DNA from: CAWHJN01 sp963829705 | GTDB lineage: Bacteria > Bacteroidota > Rhodothermia > Rhodothermales > BA12 | NCBI GenBank assembly: GCA_963829705.1 | Contig: CAWHJN010000001.1 | Location: 948,380 to 1,012,379, forward strand | Length of the DNA stretch: 64,000 nucleotides | Direction of reading: 5' to 3' | The notes under the pieces: model-generated | The model's database searches: none | What the model saw: only the letters and a program-made list of their open reading frames with translations | Told to the model about the DNA's origin: nothing | In this document: piece after piece, positions 9,772 to 18,981 of the stretch | Position numbering within the stretch: the stretch's first letter is position 1 | How the letters are laid out: every line of letters starts with the position of its first letter | Made by a program: the position numbers and the translations under genes

Positions 9772-10182
9772 CTATGCAGGGGAAACTGCTCTCGGCAGCA
9801 GAAGCCCCAGTGCGACGATCACGAGCGCGACGACTGCCATCGTGGGCTGCAACCACGACACGTATCCGATGATCGACACCTGCACCCCAATCCAGCCCAG
9901 CAGAACGACCCCGGCTGCAAGGGCCGAGCGGCGAGCAAAGGGCTTCTGCGCGAAGACGGCGACGGCTCCTACGGCAGCCGATCCTCCCACAACGACGAGG
10001 AGGACGATGCCGGGCATGGTGTAGGTCGAGAAAGGACTGCCATCCAACCATGCTACCGGGACGTCCGCGGCACCGCTCAAGGCGTAGTACCCGCCAGCGA
10101 TCGCGTTGAGCGCGACGATCCCAAGGAGAACCCCGAGGAGGATTCGCAAGGCTGAGAGGCGGCCTCTGCTGGAGTGGTCCAT
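9772..10182 (-). CDS. Small four-helix membrane protein, unknown function
   Basis: The 136-residue product is almost entirely hydrophobic, with four predicted membrane spans (about residues 10-32, 47-68, 78-98 and 106-130). A short polar N-terminus (MDHSSRGRLSALR) sits before the first helix. I do not recognise a family. The ATG at 10182 is chosen because the upstream extension is Arg-rich and unlike protein. It lies between the cupin gene (110 nt upstream) and clcA. Confidence 0.65.
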   Translation of the reverse strand: MDHSSRGRLSALRILLGVLLGIVALNAIAGGYYALSGAADVPVAWLDGSPFSTYTMPGIVLLVVVGGSAAVGAVAVFAQKPFARRSALAAGVVLLGWIGVQVSIIGYVSWLQPTMAVVALVIVALGLLLPRAVSPA

Positions 10183-10292
10183 CAGGATGCGCGAATAAGG
10201 ATTCTGGCGGTAGCAGGAAATCGCGGCTCCTCCGCTACACGCGGCAGAGCGTTTCGTCGGCGTGCGGCGGCGGCTTCTGCGGCCGAGGCATC

Positions 10293-10862
10293 TTACCCGA
10301 CCGGCAACGGAGGGCCCAGCATCGTCATCCCGTGTGAGGCGAAGAGGGCCGCCATCTTCTCCGGCGCTGGCGCACTTCCCATCTCCGCCAGCGCGTCCAG
10401 AAACGACGCCATCTGACCGGCGGGCTGGAACGCGATGATGAGCTTCCCTTCTCCCTCGCTCGTGTGCGCCCACACGTGCGGGACCGTGCGCGGCGCGAGG
10501 ATCGAGTCGCCGGGGCCGAGGTCGAACCGCTCCTCCCCGATCTCGATGTGGTACGCGCCCTCCAGGACGTAGAACCACTCATCCTGCGCGTGATGCACGT
10601 GGCGCGGAGGGCCGCCTCTGGCCTCGTCGGTGTGCTCGATGATGTAGAGGTCGCCGGTGGTGTCCTCCGGCGACACCTTCGCGTCGATGCGGAGACCGCC
10701 GAAGACGTGGCGAGGGTGGCCCGTGCGGTCCTGGCCTGCCCGGACGAGCGTGCCCGCAGGCTTTCTCTGGGCGCGCGATGGGCGCGACACAGAGGCGCAC
10801 GCTGCGAGTGGGCCGGTCGCCAGCGCAGCGAGCAGGAAGGTTCGGCGTTCGACGAGGCGCAT
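10293..10862 (-). CDS. Exported cupin-domain protein (Tat-type lipoprotein signal)
   Basis: The 189-residue product begins with a twin-arginine-like signal (ERRTFLLAALA) ending in a lipobox (PLAACAS), so it is probably an exported lipoprotein. The single cupin domain (about residues 45-160) has the metal-binding pattern RHVHHAQDEWFYVLEG and a second motif around LAPRTVPHVWAH. Known single-domain cupins are dioxygenases, isomerases or binding proteins; the substrate is unclear. It is transcribed away from the alpha/beta hydrolase behind it, with 255 nt between them. Confidence 0.82.
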   Translation of the reverse strand: MRLVERRTFLLAALATGPLAACASVSRPSRAQRKPAGTLVRAGQDRTGHPRHVFGGLRIDAKVSPEDTTGDLYIIEHTDEARGGPPRHVHHAQDEWFYVLEGAYHIEIGEERFDLGPGDSILAPRTVPHVWAHTSEGEGKLIIAFQPAGQMASFLDALAEMGSAPAPEKMAALFASHGMTMLGPPLPVG

Positions 10863-11117
10863 GGAGATTCCTCAGAAGGTTGAAGCCGTAGAAACAGGAG
10901 GGCCGCTCACCCGCGCAGGGTGTACCGGCAGTGGGATAAAGCAGTGTAAGCAGTGCAGATTGAACGAGGCAAGACGGTAGAGTCCTGCTTCGGTATGCAG
11001 CCGTGGATGAGCCCGCCGAACGCGGGCTCACTCGCTGATGGCCCCTGCTCCGTCGCGCGTGAGAGGCTGCGCAGCTGCGGCCGACGCGAGGGTGGCAAAG
11101 AGCACGCGTGGTTTGGA

Positions 11118-11966
11118 TCAGAGGCCTGAGAAAAAGCGGAGGGCCGTCGCGGCGAACGGAACGATGGGGTCGTAAATGGGCACGTGGTCGCCGCCGGGCA
11201 CGACCCACAGCCGTGCATCGGGCAACGAGCGGTAGATCCCGGCGATCTGCTCGACCGAGAAGAACACGTCGCGGTCGCCCTGCACCAGCAGCGTCGGCAC
11301 CAGGGTGCCCGAGAGGTCGGCCGGGGCGAACGGGTCGGGTTCATCGGCGTCGGCGAAGCGGGCAAACTGAAGGGCGAGGTCGGCGGCCTGCGCCTCGCCG
11401 CGCGCAGCGCATGCGCGGAAGGATGCGGCGACCTCGGGCGGCAATGCCTCCAGCGTCGTCTCGCGCACCCAGCCTCGCGTCTCGTCGGTGAAGGCGGTGC
11501 CCACGCCCACCACGACGAGCCGCTCGAACCGCTCGGGCGCGGCCTTCGCGGCGTGCAGCAGCGTCATCCCACCCGTGCTGATGCCCATCGCCCGAACCCG
11601 CTTGATGCCGAGCGTGTCGAGGAGGGCCAGCACGTCGGCCGCAGACTGGCGGTGCGTAAACTGGCTGGACGGGTTGGTCGACTGGCCGTGGCCGCGCAGG
11701 TCGGGAAAGATGAGGCGGTAGTGTGCCGCGAGCGTGTCCACGAACGGCGCCCACGCCTCCTCGCCGCAGCCACCGAAGCCGTGGAGGAGCACGAGCGGCT
11801 CGCCCGCCCCCACCTCCCGGTACGCCATCTCGATCCCGTTGAGCGCGACAGTGTGGACGGGGGCACCCTGGAAAGGCTGAGGCTGCGCGGACACCTGTGC
11901 TGTGTGAAGCAGAGCCAGGGCGACGACACAGGTGCGAACGCAGGTGACACGGAGGGCCAATGACAT
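11118..11966 (-). CDS. Secreted alpha/beta-fold hydrolase
   Basis: A 282-residue hydrolase with an N-terminal signal peptide (about 26 residues, ending AQVSAQPQ). The oxyanion motif LVLLHGFGG and the nucleophile elbow GISTGG give Ser; the acid is in LVQGDRDVFF and the His in PGGDHVPIYD. The triad is complete. Such exported enzymes are esterases, lipases or haloalkane-dehalogenase relatives, and the natural substrate is not evident. The ATG at 11966 is chosen because it gives a proper signal peptide. Confidence 0.87.
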   Translation of the reverse strand: MSLALRVTCVRTCVVALALLHTAQVSAQPQPFQGAPVHTVALNGIEMAYREVGAGEPLVLLHGFGGCGEEAWAPFVDTLAAHYRLIFPDLRGHGQSTNPSSQFTHRQSAADVLALLDTLGIKRVRAMGISTGGMTLLHAAKAAPERFERLVVVGVGTAFTDETRGWVRETTLEALPPEVAASFRACAARGEAQAADLALQFARFADADEPDPFAPADLSGTLVPTLLVQGDRDVFFSVEQIAGIYRSLPDARLWVVPGGDHVPIYDPIVPFAATALRFFSGL

Positions 11967-12099
11967 CGGTGTAAGGCAGGCTAGCAAGTGACCGCTCAGC
12001 CGCAACGGGCAGCGACCGCGAATGGTGGGAAAGACAACGTAGACGCCGAGGGCCGGACGAAGCAAGAGGGCTGGAGCCCGTTGTCGGCCTGCAGCCGCA

Positions 12100-12110
12100 G
12101 GTTATACGCC
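12100..12110. repeat. Inverted-repeat half-site at the 3' end of the HEPN-like gene
   Basis: GTTATACGCC overlaps the stop codon of the minus-strand gene. Its exact inverted copy GGCGTATAAC lies just before the gene start at 12598-12607. The two bracket the gene like cassette boundaries. Confidence 0.55.
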
Positions 12111-12590
12111 GCCCTTCATGATTGCTGCCTCTGCCTCCTGGACTGCCTCTGCTGTAATCCTGTGCTTTGGGTGCCATTGCTTGGTGAAGGCGGCTAGCTC
12201 TTGCTCGACCTCACGTATCCAAGCGGCATGTCCGTTCAGCTTCGAGATCATGTCGTCTCTGCCTGCTGACGAGACGAACAGATCGACATTCTCGGCGAAG
12301 TAGCGGTGAGCGAGAAGGTTGCGCAGGTCGAGGGCCTCCCGCAGTCGCGGCTCGTAGCCCTCAGGGATTAACCCAGACTTCCGGTACCGCTTGATCAGCG
12401 TTCCCAGCGTCTGGCTGTGCAGGTTGTCGAGCAAGTCTTGCAGCTCCTCACGCGAACCTCGCTCCGGCCCTGGCGACTCGATAAGCGCCAGCATGAGGGC
12501 GAGGCGACGTTCAAGATTCTGGCACTGGAACATCGCAGCCCCGAACTGAGCGAATACCTCTCGGTGGTGATTGCTGCCGATGTTGATCAA
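12102..12590 (-). CDS. Small HEPN-like protein with RNLLAH motif, unknown function
   Basis: The 162-residue, mostly helical protein carries RNLLAHRYF at about residues 90-98, matching the R-X4-H signature of HEPN ribonucleases, after a helical REALDL segment. Many HEPN proteins are toxin or defence RNases, and uncharacterised ones are frequent in mobile cassettes. The start is TTG at 12590. The local composition is less GC-rich than its neighbours. The gene is bounded by GTTATAC/GTATAAC inverted repeats, which suggests acquisition as a unit. No antitoxin-like partner (for example a nucleotidyltransferase) is visible. The assignment rests on the motif and helical character only. Confidence 0.55.
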   Translation of the reverse strand: MINIGSNHHREVFAQFGAAMFQCQNLERRLALMLALIESPGPERGSREELQDLLDNLHSQTLGTLIKRYRKSGLIPEGYEPRLREALDLRNLLAHRYFAENVDLFVSSAGRDDMISKLNGHAAWIREVEQELAAFTKQWHPKHRITAEAVQEAEAAIMKGGV

Positions 12591-12597
12591 TGCGAAA

Positions 12598-12607
12598 GGC
12601 GTATAAC
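12598..12607. repeat. Inverted-repeat half-site before the HEPN-like gene
   Basis: GGCGTATAAC is the exact reverse complement of the site at 12101-12110. It sits 7 nt upstream of the minus-strand start codon. Confidence 0.55.
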
Positions 12608-12633
12608 AGGTAATTAAGCGGATTCAGGGGGTG

Positions 12634-12747
12634 GTTATGCGGATTCAGATCCAGATAACACGTCTGCACATTACATCCTAAACCCTGCCTGTGCAAGAGC
12701 TAAACGCCTCTCGGTGCGGCGCGAAACAGGATCCAGATCCGCATAAC
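12634..12747. repeat. Long imperfect inverted repeat with GTTATGC/GCATAAC ends
   Basis: Arms at 12634-12652 and 12729-12747 (19 nt each, two mismatches) begin with GTTATGC and end with GCATAAC, separated by 76 nt. GCGGATTC recurs at 12618 and 12640. The ends resemble integron attC simple sites, but they point outward, opposite to a canonical attC. Confidence 0.5.
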
Positions 12748-12826
12748 GTGCCACCACAGGGAGGCTATGGCGGATTCGAGCGCGCCCCCTTCACTCTGTT
12801 CTCACGCGGCAGAACCGCGCCCTCCG

Positions 12827-12833
12827 TATTTTG
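12827..12833 (+). promoter_or_regulatory. TANTTTG box upstream of hisS
   Basis: TATTTTG preceded by G lies 23 nt before the GTG start. The same box occurs before asnS (23033-23039, minus), DUF4105 (61695-61701) and, as TAGTTTG, before ftsE (39373-39379, minus). It resembles the Bacteroidota -7 element TAnnTTTG with one base missing. No clear -33 TTTG was found. Confidence 0.35.
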
Positions 12834-12856
12834 CCGACCCCTTTTCCCGGCCTCCC

Positions 12857-14161
12857 GTGAGCACTCTTTTCCAGCACATCCCCGGCACGTTCGACATTCT
12901 GCCCGTCGCGCAGGGCACGGGCGGCTCCGACCTCGCTTCGTCTGCCGCGTGGCGCTGGGCCGAGAACGTCGTCCGCGATGTGGCACTTCGCTTCGGCTTC
13001 GATGAGATCCGCACGCCGGTTCTCGAACCCACCGAACTCGTCGCGCGCGGCGTCGGCGGGGCCACGGACATCGTCCAGAAGGAGATGTTCGCCTTCGAGA
13101 AGGGCGACACGCAGTACGTGCTGCGGCCCGAGGTGACGGCCCCGGTGATGCGCGCCTTTCTCGAACACCGCCTCGACCAGCGCGGCGGCGTGCAGAAACT
13201 CTTTTACAGCGGCCCGTGCTTCCGCGCCGAGCGCCCACAGAAAGGCCGCTTCCGGCAGTTCCACCAGTTTGGCTGCGAGATCATCGGCACCCCGGATGCG
13301 CGCGCCGATGCGGAAACCATCGCGTTTCTGATGACGGTCTGCGACGCCCTCGGCGTGGGCGCGACGACGCTCCACCTCAACACGCTGGGCGACGCCGACA
13401 GCCGCCCGCGCTTCCGCGACGCGCTCAAAACCTACTTCGCGCCCTACCAGAACGACCTCAGCGAAACGAGCCGCCAGCGCCTCGACACCAACCCGCTCCG
13501 CATTCTCGACACCAAGGACGAGCGCGAACGCCGACTCCTCGACGACGCCCCGCGCCTGACGGATTTCCTCGGCGACGACGCCCGCGAACACTACGACGCC
13601 GTCCGCGCCCTGCTCACCGACGCGGGCATCGCGTTCGTCGAAGATCCATTTCTCGTGCGCGGGCTGGATTACTACGGCCGAACGGCCTTCGAACTGCACT
13701 CCGACGCGCTCGGGGCGCAGAGCGCGCTGGGCGGCGGCGGGCGCTACGACGGGCTCGCGGAAGAACTGGGCAGCAAAACGCCCGTGCCTGCCGTCGGCAT
13801 GGCGGCGGGCTTCGAGCGCTTTTTCCTCGCCCTCGACGCGGCGGGCGTCACGATGCCCGGTGCCTCCACGCCCGACGTGTTTCTCGTGGCCCTGGGCGAC
13901 GAGGCGGCGCGGTGGGCTTTTGGCAAGGCGCAGATCCTGCGGCGCGAGGGCATCGCGGCGAGCTACGACCTGCGCGGCACGTCGGTGAAAGCGCAGATGC
14001 GCGAGGCCAACCGCTCGGGCGCGCCGCGCGTCGTGATCGTCGGCAAGGACGAACTCGCCGCCGACCGCGCGCAGGTCAAAGACATGGCCACGGGCGAGCA
14101 AACCGAGGTGCCCTTCAGCACGTTGTCGGCCCACCTGACGCGGCTGGAAGCTGGAGGATAG
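12857..14161 (+). CDS. hisS: Histidine-tRNA ligase
   Basis: HisRS charges tRNA-His. The 434-residue protein has class II motif 1 region (FDILPVAQG, FDEIRTPVLEPTELVARGVG), motif 2 (VLRPEVTAPVMRAFL, FYSGPCFRAERPQKGRFRQFHQFGCEIIG) and the HisRS-specific LVRGLDYYGRTAFELHSD plus GGGGRYDGLAEELG. A C-terminal anticodon-binding domain follows (VFLVALGDEAARWAFGKAQILRREG). The GTG at 12857 (VSTLFQHIPGTFDILP) is preferred to an upstream ATG because family members begin at this point. Confidence 0.95.
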   Translation: MSTLFQHIPGTFDILPVAQGTGGSDLASSAAWRWAENVVRDVALRFGFDEIRTPVLEPTELVARGVGGATDIVQKEMFAFEKGDTQYVLRPEVTAPVMRAFLEHRLDQRGGVQKLFYSGPCFRAERPQKGRFRQFHQFGCEIIGTPDARADAETIAFLMTVCDALGVGATTLHLNTLGDADSRPRFRDALKTYFAPYQNDLSETSRQRLDTNPLRILDTKDERERRLLDDAPRLTDFLGDDAREHYDAVRALLTDAGIAFVEDPFLVRGLDYYGRTAFELHSDALGAQSALGGGGRYDGLAEELGSKTPVPAVGMAAGFERFFLALDAAGVTMPGASTPDVFLVALGDEAARWAFGKAQILRREGIAASYDLRGTSVKAQMREANRSGAPRVVIVGKDELAADRAQVKDMATGEQTEVPFSTLSAHLTRLEAGG

Positions 14162-14193
14162 CCACGCGTCATTCGTCGGCTTCTTTCCAGCCA

Positions 14194-14224
14194 CCCTTCA
14201 CCCGTCGCCCTTCCCCCGCCCCCC
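14194..14224 (+). repeat. Heptad leader of lgt
   Basis: Four units of CCCNNCN type (for example CCCTTCA and CCCGTCG) run in exact 7-nt register and end 3 nt before the ATG. CCC lies at -3, -10, -17, -24 and -31. Confidence 0.7.
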
Positions 14225-15199
14225 ATGTACCCACGCCTGACCGACATCCTCGACACGCTCTTCGGCATCGAGTCGCCCATTCCGCTGTACTCGTTCGGTG
14301 CGATGGTGGCGGTGGCGTTTCTCGTGGCGGCCTCGCTCCTTCAGCGCGAACTCAGCCGCAAGCACGCGCTCGGGCTGCTGCCGAAGGTGGCCGTCCGAAA
14401 CCCGGACAAAGACGCCAGCGCGCGGCGGGCGAGCAAGACGGTCCTGGCCGATCCGGGCGTCCTCACCGGCCCCATCACCATCATCGCCCTCATCGGCGGC
14501 GTGGCCGGGTCGAAGCTCTTCCACATCCTCGAAAACCTCGACAGCTTCGCGCGCGACCCGCTCGGGATGATCTTCTCGACGGGCGGGCTGACGTTCTACG
14601 GCGGCCTCATCGTGGCGGGCGCGGGCATCGTCTACTACGTACATAAAAAAGGGCTCTCCGTGGCCGCCGTGGCGGATGCCGTCGCGCCCGGCCTGATGCT
14701 CGCCTACGGCATCGGGCGCATCGGCTGCTACCTCGCGGGCGACGGCGACTGGGGCATCTGCTCGCGCCTCGCCGACAAGCCCGGCTGGATCCCCGCCTTC
14801 CTGTGGAGCGAGACGTTCGACCGCTCCATCATCACCCCGGACGCCATCGCCTACACCGCGCGCGAGATGGAGGCGAAGGGCATGGACGCCAGCATCTGCA
14901 CCGTCGCCGACGGCGTCTACCCCACGATGCTGTACGAGTTTGCGATGGCGGCCCTCCTGTTCGGCGTGCTGTGGGCCCTCCGCAAGCACCCGTTCAAGTC
15001 AGGCTGGCTGTTCTCGCTCTACCTCGTCTTCACCGGGCTGGAGCGCTTCGTCATCGAGCAGATCCGGGTGAACAACCCGCTCGAAGTCTTCGGCGCGACG
15101 ATCACGCAGGCCGTGCTGATTTCCATCATCCTGATGATCATCGGTGCCGTGGGGATGGCGCTGACGTGGAAGAAGCCCTCCGTGCCCGTACACGCATGA
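14225..15199 (+). CDS. lgt: Phosphatidylglycerol-prolipoprotein diacylglyceryl transferase
   Basis: Lgt adds diacylglycerol from phosphatidylglycerol to the lipobox Cys of prolipoproteins at the inner membrane. The 324-residue multi-span protein has the Lgt signature as AYGIGRIGCYLAGDGDWG (about 160-177) and TGGLTFYGGLI earlier, with about seven hydrophobic helices. A hydrophilic loop after the first helix (RNPDKDASARRASKT) makes it longer than the E. coli form, as in Bacteroidota. Several exported proteins here carry lipoboxes and would be its substrates. It overlaps the next gene's ATG at 15196 by 4 nt. Confidence 0.93.
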   Translation: MYPRLTDILDTLFGIESPIPLYSFGAMVAVAFLVAASLLQRELSRKHALGLLPKVAVRNPDKDASARRASKTVLADPGVLTGPITIIALIGGVAGSKLFHILENLDSFARDPLGMIFSTGGLTFYGGLIVAGAGIVYYVHKKGLSVAAVADAVAPGLMLAYGIGRIGCYLAGDGDWGICSRLADKPGWIPAFLWSETFDRSIITPDAIAYTAREMEAKGMDASICTVADGVYPTMLYEFAMAALLFGVLWALRKHPFKSGWLFSLYLVFTGLERFVIEQIRVNNPLEVFGATITQAVLISIILMIIGAVGMALTWKKPSVPVHA

Positions 15200-16573
15200 A
15201 CCGCGACGCGCTCAAAGCGGCCCTCGGCCACGCGCTTGGACGAAATCGGCGACTGGGAATCGTCGTACCGCCCCTACGAAAGCCACCCGTCGCTGGCCGT
15301 CGCGCCCGAGGCGCTGCACGCGGCGCTGGATCGGTACACGGAAAAGCTGCGCGGCAACTACCCGTTTTTCCACCCGGATTACGCCGGGCAGATGCTCAAG
15401 CCGCCCCACCCGGCGGCCATCGCGGGCTACGTCGCGGCGATGCTCATCAACCCGAACAACCACGCGCTCGACGGCGGCCCGCCCACGAGCGAGATGGAGA
15501 AGGAAGTCGTGGCGATGCTGGCAGCGATGTTCGGCCTGCCCGGTGACGCGCTGGGCCACCTGACGAGCAGCGGCACGATTGCCAACCTCGAAGCACTCTT
15601 CGTGGCGCGGTCGCTGCACCCCGAGAAGGGCGTCGCCTCAAGTGCGTCGGCGCATTACACCCACGCCCGGATGGCGCACGTGCTGGGCCTCGCGCACCAC
15701 ACTGTCCCCACGACGCCGGGCGACGCGATGGACCTCGACGCGCTCGAAACGCTCCTCAAAACCGGCACCGTCGGCACCGTCATCGCCACGAGCGGGACGA
15801 CGGGCACGGGCACCGTCGATCTCATCGACGAGATCGTGGCGCTGGCGCGGCGGCACGGCGCGCGCGTCCACGTGGACGGCGCGTACGGCGGTTTTTTCAG
15901 CCTGCTCGCGCACGAAAGCGGCCCGCTCCGGCCCGAGGTGGCGCGGCGCTTCCGAGCGATTGCCGACTGCGATTCCGTCGTCGTCGATCCGCACAAGCAC
16001 GGCCTCCAGCCTTACGGCTGCGGCGCGGTGCTTTTCCGCGATCCGTCCGTCGGGCGCTTTTACAAGCACGATTCGCCGTACACCTACTTCACCTCGGATG
16101 CGCTGCATCTGGGCGAAATCAGCCTCGAGTGCAGCCGCGCGGGTGCGGCTGCGGGTGCGCTCTGGCTCACGCTCGACCTGCTGCCCTTGCGCGCCGACGC
16201 GGGCCTCGGCCTCATCCTCGCCGCCTGCCTCCGCGCCGCGCACTACTTCACCGACGCCCTCGCAGAAAGCGAGCACCTCGTCCCGCTACGCGCCACACCC
16301 GACCTCGACATCGTCACCTACGCACCGCGCCGTGCCTCGGCGAGCGAGGTGGACGCCGCCAGCCAGCAGATTTTCGAGGACGCGATGGCGGTGGAGGATC
16401 CCATTTTCGTGAGCGTCTACCGCGTCGCCTCCGGCACGCTCGCCCGTGCCCTCCCTGGCCTCGAAATCGACCAGCCCCACGCCCGCGTGCTCCGCAGCGT
16501 GCTGATGAAGCCCGAGCACGAGCAGGCCGCAAAAAACCTCGTCCGCCGTCTCGACGCGCTCGCCGCAGCCTGA
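15196..16573 (+). CDS. Pyridoxal-dependent group II decarboxylase-family protein (1-nt indel near the 5' end)
   Basis: A PLP enzyme of fold type I, group II decarboxylase-like (glutamate/aromatic amino acid decarboxylase superfamily). The Schiff-base lysine is in VVVDPHKHGLQPYG, and GHLTSSGTIANLEALF and VHVDGAYGGFFSLL bind PLP. The ATG at 15196 overlaps the lgt stop (ATGA) and encodes MNRDALKAALGHA, but the conserved continuation LDEIGDWESSYRPYESHPS lies in another frame starting at 15236 (TTG). Dropping one base at about 15235 joins them into about 458 residues. If the break is real, TTG 15236 could still give a 445-residue protein. The substrate is not evident. Confidence 0.83.
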
Positions 16574-16574
16574 C

Positions 16575-17300
16575 TCAGCCACGCTTCAGTGTCCAGCGGC
16601 GGCGGTCGGGGCGGGCGTTCATCAGCGCGTCGGCGAGTTCATCTTCCGAGGCAAACGTGAGTTGCGAGAGGTGGTACACGTCCACGCCTACCTCGAAGGC
16701 GCCGAGCGCGTAGGGCCACGGTTCTACGCCAAGTGTGCCGTCGGCGCGGCACCAGGTTTCGTAGCGCGTGCCGCCGACGGTTTCGATCTCGATGCGCCGC
16801 TCGCCGAAGGGCAGGCTGCGGCAGCACAGCACGAGCGAGAAGGTGTCGCCCCAGAGGAGGTAGGCGTAATCCGCGTCCACGTCCTTCTGCCGCACGCCCA
16901 GCGCCTTGCGCCACGCCTGCCTGAGCGCCGTCTGGTTTTCGAGCATCGCGCGCAGCGGCGCTTCCGCTCGCGCCTGGTAGAGGTGCTGCACGTGCGTCGA
17001 GACGAGCAGGCCCGACCACAGACTCTGGTGCCGGGCGCGCTGCACCGCCCGCTCCGACTGCGCGACGAGGTCCTCGACGGGCGTGTCCTGAAACGACAGC
17101 GGCGTGCCGAGGCCGGTCAGGCGTGTGCCCGGCTCCCACTCCTGCCAGCCGTTGTCGTGCTGCGCCGTGGCGGTGAGGAGTTCCGTCCACGCCTCGGGCC
17201 GTTCGCCGGTGTTCCACGCCGCGATGAGTTGCGCCGCCAGCAGCCCGTGGGCGCGCTGGTAGATGATTTCCCAGCCCTTCTCGGTGCGGTTGCAGATCAT
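16575..17300 (-). CDS. DUF3891-family protein
   Basis: The 241-residue protein starts MICNRTEKGWEIIYQRAHGLLAAQLIAAWN, typical of DUF3891 (the N-terminal QxAH and later ATAQHDNGW). The pattern of His and Asp residues suggests an all-helical, HD-like metal site, but no activity is known to me. The ATG at 17300 is preferred to the in-frame ATG at 17336 because family members begin here. It converges on the decarboxylase (1-nt gap). Upstream, GGTACGG and GGTGCGG repeat in 7-nt steps at about 17375-17395. Confidence 0.8.
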   Translation of the reverse strand: MICNRTEKGWEIIYQRAHGLLAAQLIAAWNTGERPEAWTELLTATAQHDNGWQEWEPGTRLTGLGTPLSFQDTPVEDLVAQSERAVQRARHQSLWSGLLVSTHVQHLYQARAEAPLRAMLENQTALRQAWRKALGVRQKDVDADYAYLLWGDTFSLVLCCRSLPFGERRIEIETVGGTRYETWCRADGTLGVEPWPYALGAFEVGVDVYHLSQLTFASEDELADALMNARPDRRRWTLKRG

Positions 17301-17393
17301 AGGGAGTACGCGGTACAGAGGGGTACGCGGGTTCATGGCGGCGAATCTCCCGACAGACGGAGATCGTACCCCGCACCCCGTACCGATCCCTTC

Positions 17394-18701
17394 TCACGCC
17401 GCTTCCGTCACCGTCGGGAATTCCTCGTACTGCTCGCGGCGCACGTTCGCGCCCAGCCCACGCAGCCGTCCTTCGAGGTCTTCGTAGCCGCGGTCGAGGT
17501 GGTAGATGCGGAGCACGTGCGTCTCGCCTTTCGCGACGAGCCCCGCCATGACGAGCGCGACGCTGCCGCGCAGGTCGGTGCTCATCACCGTCGCGCTCTG
17601 GAACGTCTGGTTGCCCGCGATGTGGACGGCATTGCCCTTGAGACGAGCGTCGATGCCCATGCGGAGCAGCTCGGGCACGTGCGCGAAGCGGTCGAGGTAG
17701 ATGTTGTCGCGCACGACGGACGGGCCACTCGCGCCCACCATCATCACCGTCCACTGCGCCTGCAGATCCGTCGGAAAGCCGGGGTAGATGTCCGTTTCGA
17801 TGGAGACGGGCTTGACCTCGCCGTTGGGCGTGACGACGACGCGGTCGTCGTGGAGTTCGAAGGGCACGCCGGTCTCTTCGAACGCCTCGATAAACGCGCT
17901 GCCGAGGTGGCGCGCGTCGGCGTTGGTCATCGTGATGGGCGTGCCGGGCGTGCCCGCCATCGCGGCGGTGATCATGAAGGTGCCCAGTTCGATGCGGTCG
18001 GGCGTGTTGGCGAAGGTGACGGGCCGCAGCTCGTCCACCCCTTCGATCTCGATGGTGGAGGTGCCGAGCCCGCTGATCGTCGCGCCCATCGCCTGGAGCG
18101 CCTCGCCGAAGACGACGACGTCCGGCTCCATCGCGGCGTTCTCGATGCGCGAGCCGCCCCGCGCGGTGACGGCGGCCAGCAGCAGGTTCACCGTCGCCCC
18201 GACGCTCGACGGTTCGAGGCGGAACGTGCCGCCCGGCAAACGCCCGCCGGGGGCGGTGGCGACGACGTAGCCTTCGTCGAGCGACACCTCGGCACCAAAG
18301 GCTTTCATCCCTTCGATGTGCAGATCGACGGGGCGCGGCCCCCAGGCGCAACCGCCCGGCATCGACACGCGCGCCTGGCCACAGCGGCCCAGCAGCGCGC
18401 CGAGCATGTAGAACGACGCCCGCATCTTCTTGACGAGTTCGTACGGGGCCTCCGGGTACTCGACGCGCGCGGCGTCGATGGTGACGGTGTTGGCGGCTTC
18501 GTCGAACGCTACGTGCGCGCCCGAGACGCGGAGCACGTTGCTGTACGTGTACACGTCGCGCAGCGCGGGGATGTTGGTGAGCGTGGTGGTGCCAGGGGCC
18601 AGCACAGCAGCCGTCATGAGCGGCAGCGCCGTGTTTTTGGAGCCGCCGACGACAATCTGGCCGGTGAGGGGGGTGCCGCCGCGGATGACGAGTTTATCCA
18701 A
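17394..18701 (-). CDS. murA: UDP-N-acetylglucosamine 1-carboxyvinyltransferase
   Basis: MurA transfers enolpyruvate from PEP to UDP-GlcNAc, the first committed step of peptidoglycan synthesis. The sequence (435 residues from TTG at 18701) opens with LVIRGGTPLTGQIVVGGSKNTALPLM, including Lys22-Asn23. The catalytic loop PGGCAWGPRP contains Cys118, the residue alkylated by fosfomycin. DIYPGFPTDLQAQ and the C-terminal RIYHLDRGYEDLEGRLRGLGA are family motifs. The usual GARPVD after the Cys is GPRPVD. Upstream in-frame GTG codons are possible starts. The region to the divergent cysteine desulfurase (280 nt) is AT-richer and probably holds both promoters. Confidence 0.94.
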   Translation of the reverse strand: MDKLVIRGGTPLTGQIVVGGSKNTALPLMTAAVLAPGTTTLTNIPALRDVYTYSNVLRVSGAHVAFDEAANTVTIDAARVEYPEAPYELVKKMRASFYMLGALLGRCGQARVSMPGGCAWGPRPVDLHIEGMKAFGAEVSLDEGYVVATAPGGRLPGGTFRLEPSSVGATVNLLLAAVTARGGSRIENAAMEPDVVVFGEALQAMGATISGLGTSTIEIEGVDELRPVTFANTPDRIELGTFMITAAMAGTPGTPITMTNADARHLGSAFIEAFEETGVPFELHDDRVVVTPNGEVKPVSIETDIYPGFPTDLQAQWTVMMVGASGPSVVRDNIYLDRFAHVPELLRMGIDARLKGNAVHIAGNQTFQSATVMSTDLRGSVALVMAGLVAKGETHVLRIYHLDRGYEDLEGRLRGLGANVRREQYEEFPTVTEAA

Positions 18702-18948
18702 GGTATCGGGTTGCGAAAGGGTGGTACGAACTGCGTGGAGCACGAAGGGAACTGCCGGAAAAAGGAAAAAGCGGATAAGCTCTGCCTCGCGCGCAGGCTC
18801 CGCGCTGACACGATTATTACAGCGAATGCCGCTGCACGATCCGCGTGCCCGGATGAACCCCTCCTCGCCCCCACGCATTCGATGAATCCCCACAGGGCCG
18901 TGGCGTGGCGCATCCCTACCCCGCACCTTCGGCGCTCGCCCTTTCTGT

Positions 18949-18981
18949 ACTTCCGCGTTTCCCCTTCCGACGTTCACCGCC
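18949..18981 (+). repeat. Heptad leader of the cysteine desulfurase gene
   Basis: Units such as ACTTCCG and CGTTTCC repeat four times in exact 7-nt register, ending 5 nt before the ATG. The same words precede nth at 61552-61579. Confidence 0.65.

Noticed and set aside
12591..12760. Complete canonical attC site
   Set aside because: The candidate distance GCATAAC to GTTATAC is only about 40 nt and the long inverted repeat has its simple-site-like ends in the wrong orientation. No integrase gene is present in the window.
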